Below are positions 25,826-35,842 of a DNA stretch of 64,000 nucleotides, piece by piece; the stretch's first letter is position 1, and every line of letters starts with the position of its first letter. Position numbers and translations under genes: made by a program. The notes beneath the pieces are model-generated. The model worked only from the letters and a program-made list of their open reading frames with translations, had not been told where the DNA came from and did no database searches. This stretch comes from Campylobacteraceae bacterium (GTDB lineage Bacteria; Campylobacterota; Campylobacteria; Campylobacterales; Sulfurovaceae): the NCBI GenBank assembly GCA_027035765.1, contig JALVUD010000037.1, positions 17,549 through 81,548 of the forward strand. Reading direction: 5' to 3'.

Positions 25826-27009
25826 AAAAGAGAATCCTGATCATCAGTTACTATTTTGAGCCGTGTCAGGCTATCGGGGCCAGACGGTGGAGTGAATTTT
25901 TCCAACTGATGCAGAAAGATGAAGAGTATGATGTTACGGTGTTGACCGCCGACTGGACAGGGCGGAAGCCCCGAAGCGATCGGATCGTCTGTCTGGGAGG
26001 AGAACATCTGTTCCGTCCGTTCCCTTCGATCAACAGAGAATGGAGTTTTTGGGATTATGTCAAACACCCCAGTGTTTTTTTCCGTTCTTTGGAACGAGGC
26101 ATGCTGACTGACCCCTGGTACAAGGAGACGAAACACTGGATCAGGGAACATCGGCATGAGTCCTATGACATGGTGATCGCCTCCTACACGCCCCTCAACT
26201 CGATCCGTCTGGGGCGGTATGCCAAAAAGATCCTGGGGGCGAAGCTGGTGGTCGATATGCGGGATATGATGTCGCTGCAGGGGCAGAAGATCCGCTTACC
26301 GATCATCGACGGGATCGACCGGGCTCTGGACCGTTTCTGGCTGGATAAATCGGATGTGATCCTCTCTGTCGGTCCCACCATCTGCCGAAAAGCATCGGAG
26401 TTCTACGGCAAAAAGGTTCACCTGATCTACAACGCGTTTCTGGCCAAAGCGCTTCCGTCTGCCACATCATCCCTGCAGGGATGCAAAGAGATCACGATGT
26501 CCTATCTCGGGACCATGGGGCACAGACGAAACCCCAGAGGGCTGATCGACATTGTCTCCAGATTCCGTCAACGCCATCCGGATATTGCAATCAAAATGGT
26601 CTTTGCGAGTCAGGATGATCCCCATGAATTCATTGATGAGAGCCTGTCCAAAGCGGTTGAGATCGACTGGTTGGGATATATCGGCAGGGAAGAGGTGGAG
26701 CGTCTGAAAGAGCAGACCGATCTTTTTATCCTTTTGGAAGATACGGACGAGAAGGGAAAGGAGAATGTAACGGGTAAACTTTTCGAATACATGTTGGCAC
26801 AGAAGCCGATCGTGGCCTATTGCCACCCCCGTTCGGATATCAGTGCGATTCTCGAGGATACGGGGAGTGGAAGGGTCGTGACGAATGTCGATGAATTCGA
26901 GAGTTTTTTGCTTCCATTGCTTGAAAACGGCTTTGAAGCGGACCGGGAGAGGATCCTGCGTTACTCCAGAGAGAAACAGTACGAACGACTGAAGGAGGTC
27001 CTGTCCTGA
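25822..27009 (+). CDS. Glycosyltransferase (GT4-like)
   Basis: The 395-residue protein has a GT-B layout: SYYFEPCQAIGARRW at the N-terminus, KKILGAKLVVDMRDMM, then a C-terminal domain with SYLGTMGHRRNPRGLIDIV, IDWLGYIGREEVERL and VTGKLFEYMLAQKPIVAYC. The Glu of KLFEYM matches the nucleotide-sugar contact residue of the family. Donor and acceptor are unknown. Its stop overlaps the next ATG by one base (TGATG). Confidence 0.82.
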   Translation: MKKRILIISYYFEPCQAIGARRWSEFFQLMQKDEEYDVTVLTADWTGRKPRSDRIVCLGGEHLFRPFPSINREWSFWDYVKHPSVFFRSLERGMLTDPWYKETKHWIREHRHESYDMVIASYTPLNSIRLGRYAKKILGAKLVVDMRDMMSLQGQKIRLPIIDGIDRALDRFWLDKSDVILSVGPTICRKASEFYGKKVHLIYNAFLAKALPSATSSLQGCKEITMSYLGTMGHRRNPRGLIDIVSRFRQRHPDIAIKMVFASQDDPHEFIDESLSKAVEIDWLGYIGREEVERLKEQTDLFILLEDTDEKGKENVTGKLFEYMLAQKPIVAYCHPRSDISAILEDTGSGRVVTNVDEFESFLLPLLENGFEADRERILRYSREKQYERLKEVLS

Positions 27010-27752
27010 TGGAAAAACCGCTGCGTATCGCGATCGTGGGAGATTCCACTGTAGAGTGGATGCGCCCCTATCGGAATCACAAGGATCAGCTGACCTATGG
27101 GGAACGGCTGATGCGAAAAGAAGGGTATGACGTGGATTTCTATATCCGTCCCGGTATGACGAGCCACGATGCCCTGGTCATGACATGGCAGGAGTTGATG
27201 GGAAAGTTCTATGATGTCTATATCTTCAGTGTGGGGATCAACGACTGTGTACCCCGTTCCTATCCGAAGGCAATGGCGGATACCTTCAACAGGACATTGA
27301 TCCCCAACACGCTCTCCCAGAAAATCTTTTTTCTCTTCTACCGTTTGCTGACTGCGACGAAGATCCAGAAAGCGTTGTCGAGATTCCGGCTTTCGCGCCC
27401 CTGGGCATCCCCGGAGATCTTCTCGAAAAACCTGAAGAGAATCTGCGAGATACTGTTGAAAGAGACGGATGGGCAAGTGATCTTCGTCGCCCCGCCTCCG
27501 GTGAGCGAAAGAGTGGAGAATATCCTGCATGGGGTCAATGCCCAACTTCCGAAGTATCTCTCTGTAATACGGAAGCTCAAGAGCGAGAGGGTAGATGTCC
27601 TGGATCTTGGGGAACTTTTTGCAGGGGGATATGATAAGTGGGTACCCGAGGGGATCCACTATTCGGCCAAGGGACACCGAAAAGTCTTTGAGGAAATGGT
27701 CGGCAAAATCGAGTCGTTCGGACGTGAAGGTGCATATTCGTGTGCGGAATAG
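27009..27752 (+). CDS. SGNH/GDSL-family hydrolase
   Basis: The 247-residue protein shows the SGNH blocks: nucleophile Ser in VGDSTVEW, Gly in PGMTSHD, Asn in SVGINDC and the His in GIHYSAKGH. Such enzymes often remove or move O-acetyl groups on sugars. No signal peptide is visible, so it probably acts in the cytoplasm on a sugar precursor or lipid-linked glycan. It overlaps the next gene by 13 nt. Confidence 0.82.
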   Translation: MEKPLRIAIVGDSTVEWMRPYRNHKDQLTYGERLMRKEGYDVDFYIRPGMTSHDALVMTWQELMGKFYDVYIFSVGINDCVPRSYPKAMADTFNRTLIPNTLSQKIFFLFYRLLTATKIQKALSRFRLSRPWASPEIFSKNLKRICEILLKETDGQVIFVAPPPVSERVENILHGVNAQLPKYLSVIRKLKSERVDVLDLGELFAGGYDKWVPEGIHYSAKGHRKVFEEMVGKIESFGREGAYSCAE

Positions 27753-29590
27753 TCGGTATCCCGGGAGCAAAGGAGAGATCGGTCGGGGCCATGCTGGAAA
27801 GTCTCCGGCACCGAGGTCCTGACGACAGCGGAATCTACACGGACGGGAAGTTCACTCTCGGCCATGTCCGCCTTTCGGTCCTGGATCTCAGTGAGGCCGG
27901 TCACCAGCCGATGTGCCATGAGGGGCTGGTGCTGGTGTTCAACGGAGAGATCTACAACTATCGGGAGATCCGTCAGGAGCTGGAGGCGGAGTATTCGTTC
28001 GATTCCGATACGGACAGCGAGGTGGTCCTCAAGGCGTTTCACAAGTGGGGCTCGGCGGCGGTGGACCGTTTCGTCGGGATGTTCGCTTTCGCGATCTACG
28101 ATACCGAACAGTCGGTCGTGTGGCTGTTCCGGGACCGTGTGGGGGTCAAACCGCTCTATTACTATTTTGACGGGGAAGAGTTCGGCTTCGCCAGTGAGAC
28201 GCGGGCACTGAAGGTCTGGAAAAAGGATTTGAAGGTCGACGAAGAGGCACTTTGTGGGTTTTTTCGATACGGCTATATCTCCTCGGGTCGTTCGATCTAC
28301 GGACAGATCCGAAAAGTCCCGCCGGGCCACGGGCTGCGATTCGATCTGAAGAGCAGAGAGTTGACGGAATGGGAATACTGGTCCATCGTCTCCTTTTTCC
28401 GGAAGCCGAAGTTCCAAAAGAGCGAGGAGGAGCTCGTCGACGAGCTTGAAGCGTTGCTGATCGATAGCTTCCGGTATCGGATGGTTTCGGATGTTCCTGT
28501 AGGAGTCTTCCTGAGCGGGGGGATCGACAGTTCCGTTGTCACGGCGATCCTGCAGCGGCACTACGGAACGATCCATACCTTTACCATCGGATTCTCGGAA
28601 GCCCGGTACAACGAGGCCGAGTGGGCGAGAAAGGTGGCGGAGCACCTCGGGACCCGACACACGGAGCGCTATCTGACGAGTGCGGATGCCGGCGAGATCC
28701 TGAAGCATTTCGTCGACATCTACGACGAGCCCTTCGGCGACAGCAGCGGGATTCCCACCTCCCTGGTGAGCAGGGTGGCGAAAGAGGCGGGGGTCAAGGT
28801 CGTCCTTTCGGCTGACGGGGGGGACGAGATCTTCTGTGGCTATGACCGGTACTGGGTGGCGTATGGAGTAGGGAAAAAAGTGCTGGCGCTTCCCCGTTTT
28901 TTGAGACTCTCCCTGGCCAAAGTGATGCAGGGGGTCGGGGTCGACCGGGTTTCGAGACTCTTCAGGGTCCGAAACCTCGCCCACAAATACACCCAGTTCG
29001 GCGAGATACTGTGTGAGGATGACTGGCGGCATCTCTACGAGGATCTGGTGCAGAGTGACAGTCGTGATCATCTCTGGCGGCTGGCGGGATGCGACAAACG
29101 GGAAGATGACGGGTTTTTTGAAATCGGGGCCGTCGACCATCCGATGCAGGGGATGATGCTCTGGGACTATCATCGCTATCTCCCCGACGATATCCTGGTC
29201 AAGGTTGATCGGGCGACGATGTACCACTCCATCGAAGGGCGAGAGCCCCTGCTGGATCATCGGATCGCCGAATTCATGGCGCAGGTGCCCTTCGAGTACA
29301 AATACCGTGACGGTACGGGGAAATATCTGCTTCGGAAAGTTCTCGAAAGATATCTGCCCGAAGCGTTGATCGATCGGCCCAAGATGGGGTTCGGGATCCC
29401 CATGTTCGAATGGTTCGGCGGAGAGTTGAAAACGCTTTTTCACCGCTATTTCCGGGGAGAGGATCCCCTCGTCGATATGGAATATGTCCGTGAAGAGCTG
29501 GCACGGTTTGAACGGGGGGCTGCGGTCAATGTCAATCTGCTCTGGTTCGTACTGGTCTACCGAATGTGGAGGGAGCGATACCTCGGATGA
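27740..29590 (+). CDS. Asparagine-synthase-like amidotransferase 2
   Basis: The 616-residue protein starts from GTG with the glutaminase Cys at position 2 (MCGIVGIPG) and has HRGPDDSG, FNGEIYNYREI, the PP-loop FLSGGIDSSVV, DEPFGDSSGIPT and SADGGDEIFCGYDRY. It is a full-length AsnB-type amidotransferase. The GIDSS and DSSGIPT motifs are shared with copy 3 and not with copy 1, so copies 2 and 3 are the closer pair. Likely role: amide formation on a glycan carboxyl group. Confidence 0.88.
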   Translation: MCGIVGIPGAKERSVGAMLESLRHRGPDDSGIYTDGKFTLGHVRLSVLDLSEAGHQPMCHEGLVLVFNGEIYNYREIRQELEAEYSFDSDTDSEVVLKAFHKWGSAAVDRFVGMFAFAIYDTEQSVVWLFRDRVGVKPLYYYFDGEEFGFASETRALKVWKKDLKVDEEALCGFFRYGYISSGRSIYGQIRKVPPGHGLRFDLKSRELTEWEYWSIVSFFRKPKFQKSEEELVDELEALLIDSFRYRMVSDVPVGVFLSGGIDSSVVTAILQRHYGTIHTFTIGFSEARYNEAEWARKVAEHLGTRHTERYLTSADAGEILKHFVDIYDEPFGDSSGIPTSLVSRVAKEAGVKVVLSADGGDEIFCGYDRYWVAYGVGKKVLALPRFLRLSLAKVMQGVGVDRVSRLFRVRNLAHKYTQFGEILCEDDWRHLYEDLVQSDSRDHLWRLAGCDKREDDGFFEIGAVDHPMQGMMLWDYHRYLPDDILVKVDRATMYHSIEGREPLLDHRIAEFMAQVPFEYKYRDGTGKYLLRKVLERYLPEALIDRPKMGFGIPMFEWFGGELKTLFHRYFRGEDPLVDMEYVREELARFERGAAVNVNLLWFVLVYRMWRERYLG

Positions 29591-30759
29591 AAAAGCGGCT
29601 GGCGATCCTCATCTACTCCCTGGCGCCCGGCGGAGCGGAGCGGGTGGTCTCCGTACTGCTGCCGGAACTGGTACGGGACTACCGGGTGACGCTGGTGCTG
29701 ATGAACGAGACGCGCTTCTATCCGGTGCCCGAGGAGGTGGAGATTCATTGGCTGGAACACTCCGATCCGGCGGAGGTGGGGTGGAAAAAGTTTCTCAAGC
29801 TTCCGCTGCTGGCCTGGCGATACCGGAACTTCTGCCGCCAAAACGGGATCGGGCTCTCCCTGAGTTTCATGACCCGTCCCAACTACATCAATGTACTGGC
29901 AAAAAGTATGGGAAGCGGTGCCAAAACCCTCATCAGCGAACGGGCAATGCCCTCCCTCCAGTACGGCTACCCCGGGATCGCCTCCCGGCTCAACCGGTGG
30001 CTGATCCGCCGGCTCTATCCCCGGGCGGACTGCCTGCTGCCCAACTCCTTTGGGAATCGGGAGGATCTGATCCGTAATTTCGGGATCCCCGCCGACAAAT
30101 GCCGGGTGCTCTACAACCCTTTCGATCTGGAAAAGATCCGCCAAAAGGCGGAAAAGCCGCCGAAGGGCTGGAAAGAGGGGGGATTTGTCTTTTTGACGGT
30201 GGGACGGCTGGACCGGGGCAAGAACCAAAAGCTGCTTATCGAAGCACTGGCCGGGATGGGACATGGCGGAGCCCGGCTGGTCATCATCGGTGAGGGGCCG
30301 CTGGAGGGGGAGCTGCGGCGGAGGGCCCGGGAGCTCGGTGTGGAGGAACGGGTTGAGCTGGTGGGCCGGCAGAGCAACCCCTTTGCCTGGATGCGCCGGG
30401 CCGATTGTTTCGTCTTCGCCTCCAATCATGAAGGATTTCCCAATGTGCTGGTGGAGGCCCTGGCCTGCGGAACTCCCGTGATCTCCACCGACTGCCTCAG
30501 CGGCCCGCGGGAGATCCTGGAGGGGCGCACCTCCTACACGGATCGTGCGGAGGGAATCCGGATCACAGAATGCGGTCTCCTGGTTCCGGTGGGAGCGGTC
30601 GAAGCGATGAGCCGTGCCATGGAAAAAGTGTATAATGATGCCGATTTATGCCGGGAGCTTGCCGGGAAAAGCCTGCGATGCGTGGAACGGTTTGAGAAAA
30701 GAGGGATTGTCCGGGAGCTGACCGGGATCCTGGAAAAATGTCAGGACACAAACGTATGA
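29587..30759 (+). CDS. Glycosyltransferase family 4
   Basis: The 390-residue protein has the GT4 signature start YSLAPGGAERVVSVL, the linker LYNPFDLEKI, FLTVGRLDRGKNQKLLIEAL, ELVGRQSNPFAWM and the EX7E-type NHEGFPNVLVEALACGTPVIST. The GGAER start and overall pattern resemble PglH/PglJ of Campylobacter N-glycosylation, and pglB follows with a 4-nt overlap. The start at 29587 overlaps the amidotransferase stop; a longer frame from 29566 is less likely. Confidence 0.87.
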   Translation: MKKRLAILIYSLAPGGAERVVSVLLPELVRDYRVTLVLMNETRFYPVPEEVEIHWLEHSDPAEVGWKKFLKLPLLAWRYRNFCRQNGIGLSLSFMTRPNYINVLAKSMGSGAKTLISERAMPSLQYGYPGIASRLNRWLIRRLYPRADCLLPNSFGNREDLIRNFGIPADKCRVLYNPFDLEKIRQKAEKPPKGWKEGGFVFLTVGRLDRGKNQKLLIEALAGMGHGGARLVIIGEGPLEGELRRRARELGVEERVELVGRQSNPFAWMRRADCFVFASNHEGFPNVLVEALACGTPVISTDCLSGPREILEGRTSYTDRAEGIRITECGLLVPVGAVEAMSRAMEKVYNDADLCRELAGKSLRCVERFEKRGIVRELTGILEKCQDTNV

Positions 30760-32918
30760 AAAAGTTCGAATCGGAATTTCTGAGTGTTGAAGAGGAGCGT
30801 TTCTCCACCGGGACCTTTCTGTTGCTGTTGCTGATCGCCTACGGCTTCGCACTGGGGATCCGCTATCTCTGGATCCAGTGGGCGGGGAGCCATCCGGAGT
30901 TTTTCTGGAACGGTCAGGTGATGATCAACACCAACGACGGCTACTACTGGGCCGAGGGGGCCCGGGATATCCTGGCGGGGCATCATCAGCCCCACGATCT
31001 CTCGCCCGTAGGAGCGCCGATCGCTATGCTGACCGCCTGGCTGGCCCGGGTACTCCCTTTCTCATTCGAGACGATCATTCTCTGGATGCCGGCGGTGTTC
31101 GGTTCGCTGCTGGTGGTGCCGGTGATGCTCATCGGGAGAGCCCTGCGGCTGGACGGGGTCGGTTTCGTGGCGGCGATGCTGGCGGGGATCGCCTGGAGCT
31201 ACTACAACCGGACGATGGCCGGGTACTACGACACCGATATGCTGACGATCGTCCTGCCGACCTTCGTCCTCTATGGAACGGTCAAGGCGGTCGTCACCCA
31301 GCGGAACCGCTACATGCTGCTGACGGCCCTGCTGATGATCCTCTATCATTGGTGGTATGGTGCTGCACAGCCGCTCAATACCGCCTTTGCCGCTGTGGTC
31401 CTGATCTATACTCTGGTCTTTGACCGGAAGAACAGCTATCTCTACAAACTCCTTCTCTTCATGCTGGCGGCGCTGCTCCCTCTGGGGTGGATGATCGATA
31501 CGGCTTTGGTAGTGGCGCTCTACCTCCTCTTTCACTTCGGCAGAACAAAAACCGATGTGCTGATCCTCCCGCTGCTTCTCATTGCCGCTGCGGCCTTTGT
31601 CCTGATGGGAGGGATCGATCCGATCTGGTATCAGCTCAAAGGGTATCTGTTCCGGGAGTCTCTGGCGAGTACCGGCGGCGGGGCGGCCGATCTGCACTTC
31701 TACGCCGTCAACAAAACGGTCCGGGAAGCGGGGAAGATCCCTTTTGAGCTCTTTGCCGACCGGATCAGCGGGGATCCGGTGATCTTCGTCCTCTCCCTGA
31801 TCGGCTACCTTCTCTTCGCCCTGCGCTATCCGGTCATGTGGCTGGCGCTGCCGATGATAGGGCTGGGCTTTCTCGCCATGAAAGGGGGGCTGCGGTTTAC
31901 GGTCTATGCGGTGCCTCCCATGGCGCTGGGGATGGGATATCTGACGGTCTGGTTCTCCCAGCGTCTGGCCGGGGTACTGGCGGGAGAGCGCGGCCGGGGG
32001 CGTCGGATAGCCTGGCTGCTTTCGCTCCTGGTGCTGGCCGCGATACTCTATCCGAATGTCCGGCATGTGCTGGTCTACAAAGTCCCTACTGTCTTCACCA
32101 AACCGGAAGTGGAGGTCCTGGACCGTCTGAAAAAGATCGCAGGGCGGGAGGATTATGTCCTGGCCTGGTGGGACTACGGCTATCCGATCCGCTACTACAG
32201 TGATGTCAAAACCCTCATCGACGGCGGGAAACATACCGGGGATGTCAATTTCCCCGTCAGTTTCGCTCTGACCCGACCCCAGCTGGCCAGCGCCCGCATG
32301 GCACGTCTCGATACGGAGTACACCGAGCGGGCCTTCGCCACAGGAGCCTCCGGGACCTATCTGTCGATGATGATGAAGGATTACAATCTCTCCGACCCGG
32401 AGGAGTTCCTCGTCTCCCTGGAACAACCCGGATTGAAGCTGCCTCCCAAAAGCCGGGAGGTCTATTATTATCTGCCGTTCCGGATGATGGGGATCTACCC
32501 CACGGTGGAGCTCTTCAGTACCATCGATCTCAGGACCGGAAACCCCTCGAAGCGGTCGACCTTTTACCAGATCAGCCGTTTCGCCCGCAAAGGGAATCTG
32601 ATCATTTTGGGACAGGATGCCTATATCGATCTCTCTACCGGGGTTGTGACAGTCGGGAAGGATCAAAAGCGCCTCAAACGTTTGATCGTTACCCGGTATG
32701 ACGCCAAGGGTAGATTGCAGAAGAGCGCCAGGAGCTATGAGGGCGACGGCACGCTCTACCTGGTTGATATGCAGAGCTACCATCGGATCCTGCTCCTGGA
32801 TGAGCGTGCCTACCGTTCGACCTATGTGCAGCTCTTTGTCCTGGAGAATAACGATCCCGACCTCTTTGAACCGGTCATCCTCACCCCGATGGCCAAAGTC
32901 TATCGACTGAAAAAGTGA
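30756..32918 (+). CDS. pglB: Oligosaccharyltransferase PglB (STT3 family)
   Basis: PglB moves the lipid-linked glycan to Asn in D/E-x-N-x-S/T sites on the periplasmic side. The 720-residue protein has about 12 membrane helices, then a periplasmic domain. Key motifs are NDGYYWAEGARD with the first metal-binding Asp, SYYNRTMAGYYDTDML, the Glu in NKTVREAG that aligns with Glu319 of Campylobacter, and AWWDYGYPIRYY (WWDYG at residues 471-475) with DGGKHTGD. The ATG at 30756 overlaps the previous stop; 30738 is an alternative. This is clear evidence for N-linked glycosylation. Confidence 0.95.
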   Translation: MKKFESEFLSVEEERFSTGTFLLLLLIAYGFALGIRYLWIQWAGSHPEFFWNGQVMINTNDGYYWAEGARDILAGHHQPHDLSPVGAPIAMLTAWLARVLPFSFETIILWMPAVFGSLLVVPVMLIGRALRLDGVGFVAAMLAGIAWSYYNRTMAGYYDTDMLTIVLPTFVLYGTVKAVVTQRNRYMLLTALLMILYHWWYGAAQPLNTAFAAVVLIYTLVFDRKNSYLYKLLLFMLAALLPLGWMIDTALVVALYLLFHFGRTKTDVLILPLLLIAAAAFVLMGGIDPIWYQLKGYLFRESLASTGGGAADLHFYAVNKTVREAGKIPFELFADRISGDPVIFVLSLIGYLLFALRYPVMWLALPMIGLGFLAMKGGLRFTVYAVPPMALGMGYLTVWFSQRLAGVLAGERGRGRRIAWLLSLLVLAAILYPNVRHVLVYKVPTVFTKPEVEVLDRLKKIAGREDYVLAWWDYGYPIRYYSDVKTLIDGGKHTGDVNFPVSFALTRPQLASARMARLDTEYTERAFATGASGTYLSMMMKDYNLSDPEEFLVSLEQPGLKLPPKSREVYYYLPFRMMGIYPTVELFSTIDLRTGNPSKRSTFYQISRFARKGNLIILGQDAYIDLSTGVVTVGKDQKRLKRLIVTRYDAKGRLQKSARSYEGDGTLYLVDMQSYHRILLLDERAYRSTYVQLFVLENNDPDLFEPVILTPMAKVYRLKK

Positions 32919-32921
32919 GCC

Positions 32922-34724
32922 ATGTGCGGGATAGCCGGAGGCATCAATGTTGCCGTTGCCGCCGAAACGGTCCTGGAGGGCCTCTCCCATCGGGGACCTG
33001 ATGCTTCGGGGCATCTGCATTTCGGGAATGCGGAGCTTTTTCATACCCGTCTGGCGGTGCAGGATATCGCCGGCGGGGATCAGCCGATGGAGGCGGAGGA
33101 GTATGCGATCGTCTTCAACGGGGAGATCTACAATCATCTCGAGTTGAGGGAGCAGCTGCTTTCCGGGACGATCTTTCATACCCGAAGCGACACCGAAACC
33201 CTCTTGCAGCTCTATCGACACTACGGGAGCGGGATGTTCCGTCATCTGGACGGGATGTTCGCCCTGGCGATCCTGGACCGGAAGAAAAAGGAGCTCTTCC
33301 TGGCGGTGGATCGAGCCGGGAAGAAGCCGCTGTTCCTCTACCGGGAGGGAGAGCGGCTCTTTTTCGCCAGTGAGCTGAACGTTCTGGACCGGGTGATGCG
33401 CCCCGCCATCGACGAGGAGGCGATCGCCGCCTATCTGCGCTGCGGCTTTTTCCCGGGAGAGCTCACCCCCTACCGCGGGGTGGAGCGGGTACGCAACGGG
33501 ACCTGGCGACGGATCGCACTGGCGACACTGGAAGAGGAGACAGGGAGCTATTTCTCGATCCGGGATCTCTACCGGGCGGCCCCCTTCCGGGGGGATGAAG
33601 TTGAGGCGGAAGAGGAGGTGGAACGTCGGCTCCGGGAGAGTGTCCGGCGGCGGATGCTCAGCTCCGACCTGGAGGTGGGGGCCTTCCTGAGCGGGGGGAT
33701 CGACAGCTCGCTCATCGTTGCATTGGCTTCGGAGAGTACCGATCGCCTCAAGACCTTTACCGTCTCTTTTGAGGGGAGCTACGACGAGGCACCGTTGGCG
33801 GAGCTCACGGCCCGACGCTACGGAACGGAGCACTATACCCTGCCCATCTCCCTGGACCTGGAGCAGGATGTGGAGCGGATCCTGGGGGCCTACGGGATGC
33901 CCTTCGCCGACTCGTCGGCGATCCCCAGCTGGTATGTCAGCCGAGCGGCCAAAGAGCATGTCACCGTCGTGCTCAACGGGGACGGAGCCGATGAACTTTT
34001 CGGCGGATATCGCCGCTATGTCCCTTTTGCCAACGGCGCTCTCTTCGGGCTCGCCTCGCTGCTTTCACCCCTGGGAAAGATCCTGCCGCCGCCCGATGAG
34101 AAGCGTTCCTATTACAACTACTTTTTCCGGCTCCTGCAGCTTGCCGGGAAGTCGGGCCTCGATCGCTACCTGGCCGCGACCACCGATCTCTTCGAAGGGG
34201 TGCACGATTTCGGTCCGAACCGCTATCTCGAGCGCCTGGACCGTCAGATCCGCTCCTGCGATCTGGAGGGGCTGTCGAAGATACTCTGTCTCGATTTCGA
34301 GCTGCTGCTCTTCGGGGATCTGCTGGTCAAGATGGATATCGCCACCATGGCCCACTCGCTGGAGGCCCGAAGCCCCTTCCTGGGGAGCGGGATCCTGGAG
34401 CTGGCCCCCCGTCTGCCGGACCGCTGCAAGGTCTCAGGTACCACGACAAAAAAAGTGCTGCGGGATCTGGCGAAACGCTATCTTCCCCCGGAACTTCCCG
34501 ATCAGCCCAAGCGGGGCTTCGAAGTGCCGCTGCGTCAGTGGGTCGAGGGGGTTCTGGAGAAGAAGATCCGGGAGGCACTGGCCCCCGGAGCCTACAGTGA
34601 ACAGTTTCTGGAGCGCTCCTGGATCGACCGGCTGCTGGAGGGGCGGTTGAGGATCTCGCCGGAGAAGCGGGCCAAGATGCTCTGGACGATGTACGCTCTG
34701 GAAGTCTGGAAGGAGAGGCGGTGA
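32922..34724 (+). CDS. Asparagine-synthase-like amidotransferase 3
   Basis: The 600-residue protein has Cys2 in MCGIAGGIN, HRGPDASG, FNGEIYNHLELRE, the PP-loop FLSGGIDSSLIVAL, FADSSAIPSW and NGDGADELFGGYRRY. It sits between pglB and a PglA-like transferase, a strong sign that the amidation acts on the N-glycan. The RAGKKPLF segment replaces the RxGVKPLY of the other two copies, a small difference in the glutaminase domain. It overlaps the next gene by 4 nt (GTGA). Confidence 0.87.
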   Translation: MCGIAGGINVAVAAETVLEGLSHRGPDASGHLHFGNAELFHTRLAVQDIAGGDQPMEAEEYAIVFNGEIYNHLELREQLLSGTIFHTRSDTETLLQLYRHYGSGMFRHLDGMFALAILDRKKKELFLAVDRAGKKPLFLYREGERLFFASELNVLDRVMRPAIDEEAIAAYLRCGFFPGELTPYRGVERVRNGTWRRIALATLEEETGSYFSIRDLYRAAPFRGDEVEAEEEVERRLRESVRRRMLSSDLEVGAFLSGGIDSSLIVALASESTDRLKTFTVSFEGSYDEAPLAELTARRYGTEHYTLPISLDLEQDVERILGAYGMPFADSSAIPSWYVSRAAKEHVTVVLNGDGADELFGGYRRYVPFANGALFGLASLLSPLGKILPPPDEKRSYYNYFFRLLQLAGKSGLDRYLAATTDLFEGVHDFGPNRYLERLDRQIRSCDLEGLSKILCLDFELLLFGDLLVKMDIATMAHSLEARSPFLGSGILELAPRLPDRCKVSGTTTKKVLRDLAKRYLPPELPDQPKRGFEVPLRQWVEGVLEKKIREALAPGAYSEQFLERSWIDRLLEGRLRISPEKRAKMLWTMYALEVWKERR

Positions 34725-35842
34725 AAAAGATCGTCATCCATTCCAACATTGTCTGGACCATCTCAAATTTTCGCCGGGATCTGATCCGTGATCTGAAGGA
34801 CCGGGGATTCGACGTGCTCTGCGTCGCTGCCCGGGATCGTTTTTCGGATGCATCCGAAACGGTTCTGGCGGAGCTGGGGGCCCGCTTCATTCCGGTGGAA
34901 ATGGACCGCAAAGGGGTCAATCCTCTCAGGGATCTTCTCTATATGATGCGGCTCTATCGGATCTATCGCCGTGAGGCTCCCGACCTGGCGCTGCACTTTA
35001 CCGTCAAGCCCAATATCTTCGGAACATTGACGGCGAAGATTCTGGGGATTCCCGTGATCAATACCGTCAACGGACTCGGATCGGGAATGATCGGGGGCGG
35101 TATGCTGGCCCGGCTGCTGGAGCGGCTCTATCGCTTCTCGTTCCGCTTTTCCGATCGGGTTCTGTTTCAGAATCGGGAGGACCTGACCTTTTTCCGGGAG
35201 AGGGGACTGCTGGGCAACACACCTTGCGGTTATGTCCCCGGTTCCGGGATCGATACGGCATGTTTCGACGGATGCGAGCGAAAGAGAGAGAAGGGAGAGA
35301 TCCTCTTTTTGATGGTCGCCCGACTGCTGAAGGACAAAGGGGTCTACGAGTATATCGAGGCGTGCCGGAGCCTGCGTCGTCAATATCCTGCGGTACGCTG
35401 TCTCCTCGGCGGGGTTCTGGACCCGGGGAATCCGAGTGCCGTCCGGGAGGAAGAGCTTGCCGACTGGATCAGGGAAGGCATTGTGGAGTATCTGGGACAG
35501 ACGGACGAGATCCGGGAATTTTTCTCCCAGACAGATGTGGTCGTATTGCCCAGTTACCGTGAAGGGCTTTCCAGGGTCCTGCTCGAAGCGGCGAGCTGCC
35601 GGAAGCCGATCGTGACGACCGACGTCCCGGGGTGTCGGGATGTGGTGATAGAGGGGGAGAGCGGTTATCTCTGTGCTCCCCAAAGTGCTGAAAGCCTGGC
35701 GGAGGCTCTGGCAAAGATGGCAGCGTCTCTCTCTGAATTTCCAAAGATGGGTGAACGGGGACGGCGGCATGTGGAAGAGCACTTTTCCGCCGCGATGGTG
35801 AACCGTATCTATTTCGAAGCGATGGAAGAGGTGATGCGATGA
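34721..35842 (+). CDS. Glycosyltransferase family 4, PglA-like
   Basis: The 373-residue protein has LHFTVKPNIFGTLTAKILG, NTVNGLGSGM, PGSGIDTACFDG and the C-terminal MVARLLKDKGVYEYIEAC, EYLGQTDEIREFF, LPSYREGLSRVLLEAASCRKPIVTTDVPGCRDVV. This pattern is typical of PglA, the first GalNAc transferase after the initiating sugar in Campylobacter, and of related WbpT/WbaX enzymes. Position just before the epimerase and initiating transferase supports an early step. The start is GTG. Confidence 0.83.
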   Translation: MKKIVIHSNIVWTISNFRRDLIRDLKDRGFDVLCVAARDRFSDASETVLAELGARFIPVEMDRKGVNPLRDLLYMMRLYRIYRREAPDLALHFTVKPNIFGTLTAKILGIPVINTVNGLGSGMIGGGMLARLLERLYRFSFRFSDRVLFQNREDLTFFRERGLLGNTPCGYVPGSGIDTACFDGCERKREKGEILFLMVARLLKDKGVYEYIEACRSLRRQYPAVRCLLGGVLDPGNPSAVREEELADWIREGIVEYLGQTDEIREFFSQTDVVVLPSYREGLSRVLLEAASCRKPIVTTDVPGCRDVVIEGESGYLCAPQSAESLAEALAKMAASLSEFPKMGERGRRHVEEHFSAAMVNRIYFEAMEEVMR

